Positions 56,140 through 64,000 of a stretch of 64,000 nucleotides of DNA are shown one piece after another. Under the pieces are notes generated by a model, which saw nothing but the letters and a program-made list of their open reading frames with translations, was not told where the DNA came from and did no database searches. Each line of letters opens with the position of its first letter. Positions within the stretch are counted from its first letter, which is position 1. Source of the stretch: Branchiostoma floridae. Its lineage: Eukaryota > Chordata > Leptocardii > Amphioxiformes > Branchiostomatidae. The translations under genes and the position numbers were made by a program. The stretch is from contig NC_049990.1 of assembly GCF_000003815.2 (NCBI RefSeq), forward strand, positions 10,077,462 through 10,141,461, read 5' to 3'.

Positions 56140-56450
56140 TATGTTTCACGTCTTGAATTGAGACGCCATGCCAATGAAGCCGAGGGCAAACGTCCAGAAC
56201 GCATAATCTTTTTATATTATAGTATCGGAGAGTCATCACCAGTTCAGTAGGCGCATTTATTATGTTTAGTCAGACGAACTAAAAGTACCGCACCCTAAAT
56301 ATACCTGGTAACTAACAGACCAGTGAGCTAAATGTGCTACTTAATTGGCTGTATAGTGGCGGAGAGCCATCTGGCTGTCAGTTGGACATCATACACTAGA
56401 CGTCGGCAGAAACGTCGACGGTTCTTGACAGAGCCCAGGCCAGTGAGCTA
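56140..56450 (+). repeat. Duplicated short coding-like tail (left copy; partner 63525-63700)
   Basis: The segment ATGCCAATGAAGCCGAGGGC to GCATAA (56167-56208) reads MPMKPRANVQNA and stops. The partner at 63563-63602 reads MPTKPKANVKNV and stops. Several differences between the copies are at third codon positions. Downstream, TCAGTTGGACATCATACACT is shared. Possibly the last exon and 3' UTR of a small duplicated gene, but upstream exons are not recognised. Confidence 0.35.
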
Positions 56451-56714
56451 CCGTAGTGTGCCAATTAATTGGGTGAACTACGATATATTTCACTTTTGTC
56501 TGGAATATAAAATCATACTGCTAGTCTAACAGAAACTCTTATTTAGGTCAGCTTTCGTGCTCGGTCATTAAGGGTTAGCCTTTTGTAAACGAATTCACCT
56601 CTGTACATTAATCAATAGAATAGGGTGTTCACGGTACCCCCAAATCCACTTGCATTTTGATAATTGCAACAAAAAAGTGTCTAGATATCCAGTCTGTGAC
56701 TAAAATTGTAAAGT

Positions 56715-56888
56715 TGTAACCTCCACCAGGCCTTTCTACAGGGGTATCGTAGAATTCGGCAAAAATTGGGACATAGGCCAGGAGAGTCAGTCCAGACGGC
56801 TGCGCAGTCGACCAACTCCTGTGGTGGCAAAACTCCCCTGGTGAATTATTCTCCCTATAATAGCCAGCATAATCAGTCTGGTAGTTGT
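56715..56888. repeat. Dispersed ~150-bp repeat (copy 3 of 3)
   Basis: Landmarks AACCTCCACCAGGCCTTTCT, GTAGAATTCGGCAAAAATTG and AAACTCCCCTGGTGAATTAT. Ends about 65 bases before the creatinase start codon, so it occupies the proximal promoter or 5' UTR of that gene. Confidence 0.6.
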
Positions 56889-56954
56889 ATCCTGATATCA
56901 AGTGTTTAGTCTAAAGTCTATTAAATCCCTTTCAGTTGCATTTACAGTAGTAAC

Positions 56955-59900
56955 ATGTTGAAGTTGCTGACGTCACGTTCCCGGATTCTCTGGGAGAAGG
57001 GCCTGCCCAACTTACAGAAGGTGACAGCTGCAGTACCTGTAGTTCTCGCAAGATGTCAGCATTCTCCGACAGGCCATGGGTCAGGTCCAACCTCCTTGGG
57101 GAGTCTAGGTGAGGAGTTTCTTTCGTTCGGGTGTGGGGTAAATATTTTGCGTCAAGATGAGTGGAAGAGCACGTTTTGTGTGAGTGTGTGTACGCCGCGC
57201 CACGCACAGTGTGACACAGATTAATTTTACTACAACTTTTCCTTCCTGTACAAAAGGTTCCCTGCCGAAGTTCGACCTGACCGCTCGGCTCCTGGACATG
57301 CGGAACGGGCAGAAGGTAATCTCTACAACAGATTCAGTTAAGATTCATGGCAATGAAAATTATCTATTATTATGAGGAGATCGCACTTTTCAGGTGTGTA
57401 TGTCTAGCCTTGAAAATTGAAACTATAAAGCAGATAACCAGTTGAATGTTACGTCTCTGTCTCTGAATCGTTCCGGTCAGCAATCATACACACCGGCAGA
57501 CTGGCTGATGCATACAGTTTCTTGCCTTAGGCCGTAACCCGCGAACTGTGAACGTGTTGGGGGTGATTAGGGGGTTAAAACCTCTTTATCTTCGGTACAA
57601 CCGTCATATGTACACGTCGTATTCTTACATGCCGAATCAGCATTCCACCGTAAAGCTATAAAATGATTAGAATCGGGTTCTTGTTTTAATGAGACACTCA
57701 CGACATGTCCTACCATTGACAGGTTCAACCGACCTTCTCAATGGAGGAACTCCAGCGGAGGCTGAGCGAGCTGCGTGCTCTCATGCTCAGCAGTAAGATA
57801 GATGCAGCCCTCTTTACTTCACACCACAACATCAACTACTACTGCGACTTCCTGCACACTTCATTCGGCCGGACCTTCGGGCTGGTCGTCACCATGGACA
57901 ACGTGCTCTCCATATCCGCAGGTACGTCACATCCGGTGAATAGACATTCCCACAAGGTCAATGTTTGCACTCACGTGACTATGACGTAAGTATTTTAACC
58001 ATGCTGGATGATTAGATCTGAGTACTAGTATTTGATTTGCATTCTGTACATCATTATCTTCGATCTGTGTTAATGGTGGGTCTGACTTTTAATTTCCTTT
58101 TGTAACCTTGCAGCCGTTGACGGCGGTCAGCCTTGGAGAAGGACGCAGATCGGCGAGAACGTCGTCTACACGGACTGGGAGCGTGACAACTTCTACCACG
58201 CGGTCCAACTGGAGCTAGCGGGGCGAGGCCTCTTGACGCTCGGCGTTGAGTTCGACCACATGACGCTAGATGGCTTCACCAAGCTGAACCTCGCCGTGCC
58301 CGACATGCAGAAAGTAGACATAGGGAAGCCTGCCATGCGCCTGCGCATGAAGAAATCCGAAGAGGAGATTGCGCTCATCAGGTGTGTATGACCAACGTTT
58401 TCTTGCCACGTATCGTCACGTTTCACTGTTCTGACAGGTGTGCCCTGAAAATAGAAAAATGCATATAGGGCTGTATTTTGATGTCTACTGTATCGTTATC
58501 TATAAGGTATAACATATAACATATTGTATAGAATATATTGGTCAAAGGGTTGAATCCAAATCATCTAATATCTAGCTAGAATTGACGTTCGAATTTTTCT
58601 ATTCTTGTCTCCCCACCCTTTCCCATGTTCCTGCATCTGCGCGTATGCGGTCCGTTGGAACAGAGAGGGCGCGCGTATTGCCGACCTGGGCGGGTGGGCT
58701 GTGGTGGAGGCGCTAGAAGAAGGCGTGCCTGAGTACGAGCTGGCGATGCACGCCTCCAACACCATGATACGGGAAATTGCCAGGACCTACCCGCATGGCG
58801 AACTCATGAACAGTCAGTTCAAACTTGCTTATAATGAGGTTGTGGGCATATGACGTCACGGCCGCCTTGTTGGCTGGTTAAACCTAGAAGAGGCAGACTA
58901 ATATACTAGTATATGATCTGTAATGATCATTCTTCTTTGCCGGGATACCATTCAAGTTTTTTTTTAGTATGCCGATGTTTAAAGAATCTTCAGGCGCCAG
59001 TTCTTAAGACAGAGGTTTTCCCCTTCTCTCCATCCAGCTTGGGCCTGGATCCAGTCAGGGATCAACACTGACGGAGGACACAACCCTCTGACGTCACGGC
59101 GCGTGCGCAGTGGAGACATCCTGTCACTCAATACCTTCGCAATGATTGCTGGGTATGACTGTAATTTGTGAATTTTGTCACATTTGATATGAAGTCTTGA
59201 ATTCTTCGTAATTGGCTCGTAGTCTGAATACTTTTGTTAATCTCTACAGTATATGAGATTTTGACTCGGAGACTTACCCGTACTAGTATAAGGTGTCTGT
59301 ACTCGCATGATTATGACGTAAGTATATTACGGAACATGATGGAATTTTCAACTTAGAAATGCAAATTTTTCATATACTGTAACGTAATCATGATACTTTG
59401 CACATACCAAATTTTAGCTCCAGGTTCAACAGGCCAACTTAGTTGCTGCAAATCACATGCAAACACCCAATATTGTGTGTCCTATATTCATTTTGTAATT
59501 ATGTGTTGAAGTTAATCCTGATGACTTCTTTGTCCTTCTCATGATCATAGGTACTACATTGCCATGGAGAGGAACGCATTCCTGAACCACGCCTCCGACG
59601 CACATCTCCGACTTTGGGAGATCAACTGTAAAGTAAGGCTGGTCTCTATCTTGCCATGTCAAGGTCGTCTTATTCGGCTGAGATGACAAACTACAGCAAC
59701 AGACCAAGTGCACTTTTTGTTTGGTGTCGGAGCTTATATAATAGTTCAGTGTGTCGTTATCTTGTGCGTTCCTTTGTGCATGTTTTGTCAATAAAAAAAA
59801 CTAAAAGAAACCCTTAACTATATGTGGATTCGTCTTGGGATAATCGTTGATCGATGTGCATCAACTATCGCGTGACGAAAACTATTCAACGGTCATAGAC

Positions 59901-61102
59901 ATATGTCGGCGATCAGTACTCAGTGACTTACTTGCCTTAGTTGGAAAAAGTCGCTCTTTTAGCACTTCAGTTTCAGTTTATTTATTTATCAGGCAAGTAC
60001 ACATCGCCTACTGCCGTTTTTCAATGCCTCCTGGGGGACCGGGGAGACCCCAGGAGGCCCCAACATAAAATACCACAACATTACAACAGCTGATCAAAAT
60101 GAAGGTCAACTTAAATAACTAAACGTTTGTTCGTAATTCATAACTTTTTGGCACTGAATGATTTACGTCCTACACTGTATGTCTCTACCGTTGTCCACAT
60201 CCCTGTGCCCACCAGGTATACCGGCGGGGCCTGGAGCTGATCCGGCCGGGAGCGCGCTGCTGTGACATCGCCACTGAGCTGAACGAGATGTACCGGGAAC
60301 GCGGGCTGCTGCAGTACCGCCCGATCGGCTATGGCCACTCCTTCGGCGTCATGTGCACTTACTACGGCAGGGAAGCAGGTAGGAGAACTGATTTACTCAA
60401 ATATTCGTTTGGTATTCGTTGGTATTCAAGGTCTGAAGCGCCTCTGTAGTTCCGAAGAAAGCTGCTAGAGGACCCAAACGCATGTCACTTCTGTCTGAGC
60501 ACAAGTGCTATAAAACCGTGGCAATCTCTTGTTCATAACGCGAGATATCAAAACCGGAAGTTCTGAAGCAGTGCCAAGGACAGCCGCCAGGGACCAAAAC
60601 TAGTGATAATTTCTTCGATCGGACATGGCCTAACCACATACGAATTTCATGACAATGATCCATCCTTCGATGCTAAATCACATACGTTGTACAAACAAAC
60701 ACTACCAAAAACATCATCAAAATGAAAGTTTTTTTTTTTATATCAGCGTATATTCTCGAAGTATAACGTTAAGTAATGGTATGTTTTAAGTTAAGAATTC
60801 GAGCATCAATATAGTATTACAAAATAACGTTAACGTTAACTCTGAATCAAACGCGTGGCCTTCAGGTCTGAACCCTTTCCCTTCCGTTCTTGTTCCCAGA
60901 TTTGGAGCTGCGAGAGGACGTCCAGACCGTTCTCGAGCCCGGGATGGTCGTCTCCATGGAGCCGATGATCAACATTCCCGAGGGCATGCCGGGAGCGGGC
61001 GGTTACCGGGAGCACGACATCCTGGTGGTGACGGAGGACGGGGCGGAGAACATTACAGGCTTCCCCGTTGGTCCGGAACACAACATCATCAAGAAGGCAT
61101 AG
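56955..61102 (+). CDS. Creatinase (creatine amidinohydrolase), peptidase M24 fold
   Basis: Hydrolyses creatine to sarcosine and urea in bacteria. Nine exons: 56955-57108, 57257-57315, 57723-57921, 58114-58381, 58664-58812, 59038-59152, 59551-59632, 60216-60378, 60900-61102; 1392 nt, 463 aa, in frame. After about 60 N-terminal residues, rich in Arg/Lys/Leu (MLKLLTSRSRILWEKGL) and resembling a mitochondrial presequence, it matches bacterial creatinase throughout: NGQK, TSHHNINYYCDFLHTSFGR, DGGQPWRRT, YTDWERDNF, GARIADLGGWAVVEAL, WIQSGINTDGGHNP, GYGHSFG, GMVVSMEPM, GAGGYREHDIL. Positions equivalent to P. putida Phe62/Arg64 (119/121), His232 (291), Glu262 (321), Arg335 (394) and Glu358 (417) are all present (numbering from memory). 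Prolidase-type metal ligands are not all kept, as in creatinase. Exon 2 has a weak AAAAG acceptor. AATAAA at 61183-61188. Confidence 0.93.
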
Positions 61103-61182
61103 TCATGCCCGTATAAGGCATTAGTAAGGTCGTCAAATGGAGAAAACCGGATCGTTATCAAAACATCAACCAGATGTAATCG

Positions 61183-61188
61183 AATAAA
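61183..61188 (+). terminator. Poly(A) signal of the creatinase gene
   Basis: AATAAA 80 bases after the stop codon, in the context ATCGAATAAAGGATAAAC, just before a LINE fragment begins. Confidence 0.65.
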
Positions 61189-61205
61189 GGATAAACTTCT
61201 CAAAT

Positions 61206-61808
61206 TAAATGATATAAGTCTTGTTTCTTGTTTCTTGTATGGTTACTGGGTAACACCCCTTGTGTTAATGTTGGGGCAATCCACCCAGGGCGCGGTACTG
61301 TTGTCTTATTGGCCGTTCCTTGGGTGTTGTAACACCTCTTTCTTGAACTTAACGGGGTCGGTTTGAATGGTTGTTGAATATGGTAGACTATACCAGTCGG
61401 TAGTGGTTCTTGGGAAATATGAGTATTTGAGACAGTCTTTATTGGTCTTTATGAATTTATATGGGTTTGGGTGGTTATGTCGAGATTGCCTTGGTTTCAG
61501 CTGCAAATAGGAGTCAACCGGCAGGGCTAGTAGACCTCGTCAAGATTTCTGGGGAATTGTAAGTCTGTTGGCTGCTCTTCAATTTTTGAGTGTATCCCAT
61601 CCCAAGTCCGAGACTAGTTTAGTGGCGCTTGTCGGCTTGACTGAGAGTTTGAACAGTTAGGTTCATTTAAGACAAATCTGGCCGCTCTTTTTTGGACCGC
61701 TTCTAGCTTAGAAATGTGGTCTTTATGATGGGGATTCCACGCTGCACTAGCATATTGAAGATGGGCAATTACCTGCTTGAAAAATGATATGACGTTATAG
61801 TAGATCAA
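61206..61808 (-). mobile_element. 3' fragment of a CR1/jockey-type LINE
   Basis: On the minus strand two broken frames give the RT C-terminus: VIAHLQYASAAWNPHHKDHI followed by KLEAVQKRAARFVLNEP, then YKFIKTNKDCLKYSYFPRTT and DWYSLP, typical of the end of CR1/jockey-like ORF2. The 3' tail near 61210-61235 is built of (CAAGAAA)n. Frames are interrupted, so it is dead. Different family or age from the element at 9222-10840. Confidence 0.82.
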
Positions 61809-61811
61809 TAC

Positions 61812-62755
61812 AACGCCATTAGACTATACTAAGACATGTAACGTTATGATATCATAGATAAAGCTTTCCCATTATATATAACAAAATATAAATGGAATTT
61901 ACAAAGTATTTGGGGGCGGGGGGTCATTTGATATCGACAAAGAATATACTAATCTTTACAAGGGACCATTTCACTCACTAACTTGATTGTCACAAAGCGC
62001 GTTTAGAGTGTCTGAGGAGATCTCATTACTACCTCATCCGGTTGTACACCTTTCTATCTTCTCTTTTAGACGGTGTCTGACTGGCCGATGGGGTTGTATA
62101 TTAAGTACAGGTTGCACGCTGAAATTTCTCGCCATCGTAATATTGCAGACTTTCTAGTCCTATTAAACCCATCATGATACGTCCTTACTTACTAGCGCGC
62201 TCACACATCCGCCAATTTCTTTTTACATTGAGTTGAAGCTCGCAAAACCCATTTACCTACATGGACCAGGTTTTCTTAAAAGTGCAATTTAGATAGCTTA
62301 TAACGTATTCAATACAACTATCAAATCTTACGGGCCGGATTTAATTGATGAACTAGAGGGGAACTAACTGATAGGAAATAGTCCAGCAAAGGGTTCGTTA
62401 AAATCGGTTGCCAAACGGCTTGAACAGCAATCTGCTACTTATTTAAACGTAGCCCGTGAACTTTTAAAGGTATATTACGTAAGATTTGAACAAAACAGTA
62501 AATAGCTGCTTTTCCTACTTTTTCTTTACATTGTTAGGTCAATCAACCATATAGCATCGCATTTCAATACACAGGGAGAGATGCTGCGACATCATTGCAA
62601 TTCTCAGTAATTACTGGTTGACATGCTTAATTAAATATGCCGCCACCACAGCTTACTAAGATCAGCCCATATTCTGTACCTGCGGTAACACAGGTGTTAC
62701 TGCTCGAACCAATTATAATTACGTCTCCAATGACTACACATTTGCATAACATGAA
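61812..62755. other. Intergenic, no gene seen
   Basis: AT-rich spacer downstream of the LINE fragment. I see no open frame with family resemblance, no tandem repeat and no clear inverted ends. Confidence 0.5.
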
Positions 62756-62756
62756 C

Positions 62757-62881
62757 ATTTAAATAGGGCCCAGTCCATCCCCATTCCCTCGAGCTCATTT
62801 CTACTTCCAGACCCGAGAAGAAGAGTAGGAAAGAAGACTCCAGAGGACAGTCTCATCGTGATCGTCCTGACAAGAAACTCG
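62757..62881 (+). other. Possible promoter and first exon of an unidentified gene
   Basis: ATTTAAATAGGG (62757-62768) could be a TATA box. About 30 bases later begins a stretch ending at a strong donor, AAACTCG|GTAAGT (exon end about 62881). One frame is open and basic (SRPEKKSRKEDSRGQSHRDR) but has no in-frame ATG after an upstream stop, so it may be a 5' UTR exon or an internal exon using the TTCCAG acceptor at 62811. Confidence 0.28.
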
Positions 62882-63524
62882 GTAAGTAGCAAGTTCATGC
62901 ACCGTTGTCTTTCACGTTAGGCCACAGCAAGTAAATTTTATGGATGACATCCTCTGCAGACTGCAAAAATAGTGCAATAGGGCGAAAGAAAAACAAGATG
63001 GGTGAAAGAAAACAAGATGGCTACATTTTCAAAAATAGGCACCATAAAGTTGTGATGAATGTTGTAACAAGAATTAAAGGGACAAAACATGGTATCAGAG
63101 TCAACAAGGCATTCATTCCTGTATTCAAGACATGTACTGGTGTGGTAAAAGTGACACTAGTGTAGTAGACTGGCATCACCAACAAAGTTGGTAACCACAC
63201 TCATGGCTTCCATATTGGTGTCACTTTTACAACTATCCAATAAGTTTCATTTCTACAACTACAGCCCTGGTTACCTCGCAAGTGTCACTTCTACAAGTAC
63301 AATTATTAGGCTACAATACAACATATTTGCTCATTTTGGTACTTTATCGTCATGTTGACCATCCCTGCAGAAGAAAAAAAATCTTGTTTTTTTTTTCTGA
63401 AATCAGGCGAAAATTAATGCGCGCGCTGATGTCATCCATAGAATTTACCTGCTGTGGCCTTACAATGTTAACAGACGCTTCCACATTTCGGCCGCACTAC
63501 TTTTTTTGCCTCTACGTCATGCGG

Positions 63525-63700
63525 GTAGATACTGTGTTCTGCTACGCCATGAGACACCACGCCATGCCGACGAAGCCGAAGGCGAATGTGAAGAACGTTT
63601 AATCTTCTTATAAATAGTAGCGGATATCCACTTGACTTTCAGTTGGACATCATACACTTGGTGTCAGTAGAAACGTACAGGTTCTTGACTGAGGCCAGCA
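63525..63700 (+). repeat. Duplicated short coding-like tail (right copy; partner 56140-56450)
   Basis: Frame ending RHHAMPTKPKANVKNV and TAA at 63600-63602, followed by the shared TCAGTTGGACATCATACACT and GTACAGGTTCTTGACTGAGG. It would suit a last exon of a gene starting near 62.8 kb, but the connecting splice is not established. Confidence 0.35.
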
Positions 63701-63918
63701 TCAGACCACACGACTCCCTTAGGGAATAACATGTGATTAGAATGGCTCAGATATCCAACAAAAGATAGTGAATAGACAGGTTAGGTTTGTTTAGTTCATA
63801 GTTCAAAGGTTACAGATCAGCACGTACATGCAAATTTTGCCTCACAATTGGGAGTGTATCAACATATACGAGTAGTAGAGGTAAGGATGACGAGAATATA
63901 TTTCGTCATTGAATTCTA

Positions 63919-63945
63919 TTCTCCAAGCAGAGGTTGGGTCGCGGA
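63919..63945. repeat. End of a CTCCAAGCAGAGGTT element
   Basis: TTCTCCAAGCAGAGGTTGGG matches the left end of the MITE family at 34306, 50205 and 55879. Only one end is in the window. Confidence 0.5.
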
Positions 63946-63974
63946 GATATCGTAGTAGCAATCGGAAAACTTAC

Positions 63975-64000
63975 CGGCACGTCTCCCTTACGAGGAAGCG
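63975..64000 (-). other. Possible exon end at window edge
   Basis: Read on the minus strand, the edge sequence CTCGTAAGGGAGACGTGCCG is followed by GTAAGTTTTC, a good splice donor. Too short to assign a product, and it may overlap the transposon end nearby. Confidence 0.22.

Overview
This is eukaryotic genomic DNA, most likely from a cephalochordate (lancelet, Branchiostoma-like). Reasons: intron-rich genes with GT-AG splice sites, animal orthologues (Rag GTPase, centrobin, a DIPK2-type secretory kinase, EF-hand protein), no operons, and many short transposons in introns and spacers. The species call is inference; no ribosomal or mitochondrial marker is present. I assembled the gene models by hand from splice sites, reading-frame continuity and remembered family sequences. 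All multi-exon models close in frame.

Layout. 1-202: the tyrosine-rich tail of a protein entering from the left. 203-3630: spacer with a 39-bp minisatellite and a tRNA-containing composite repeat. 3631-8408 (-): a complete nine-exon RagA/B GTPase, including one GC-AG intron. 9222-10840 (-): a 5'-truncated CR1/L2-like LINE. 11006-11700: an element with long inverted ends. 12118-24506 (+): centrobin, 23 coding exons, 1210 aa, with a hAT-type MITE, a second MITE, a 40-bp minisatellite and a composite repeat in its introns. 25.3-28.2 kb: Harbinger-type MITEs and rearranged composite repeats. 29739-31052 (+): an intronless DIPK2 (DIA1/C3orf58) family gene. 31.9-33.5 kb: about 16 copies of a 97-bp satellite.

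33.8-53.6 kb is a locally duplicated block. The right copy holds an intact 144-aa four-EF-hand protein (47654-49134) followed by a small secreted, dibasic-rich precursor (51281-53607) whose first mature residues resemble PTH/PTHrP. The left copy (33.8-36.3 kb) keeps only a decayed last exon of the EF-hand gene and the promoter plus first two codons of the peptide gene. A Tx1-clade L1 retrotransposon of about 6.5 kb (38.8-45.3 kb), with an intact ORF2 and a frameshifted ORF1, lies between flanks that are also duplicated.

56955-61102 (+) encodes a nine-exon creatinase with a possible mitochondrial presequence and every catalytic residue I can place. The right end (61.2-64 kb) holds a LINE fragment, a possible first exon, a diverged duplicate of a short coding tail also seen at 56.1 kb, and a possible minus-strand exon at the edge.

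The genes do not form one pathway. The themes are local duplication around a hormone-like precursor, an unusual animal creatinase, and a modular repeat family whose terminal hairpin keeps its pairing while its sequence changes.
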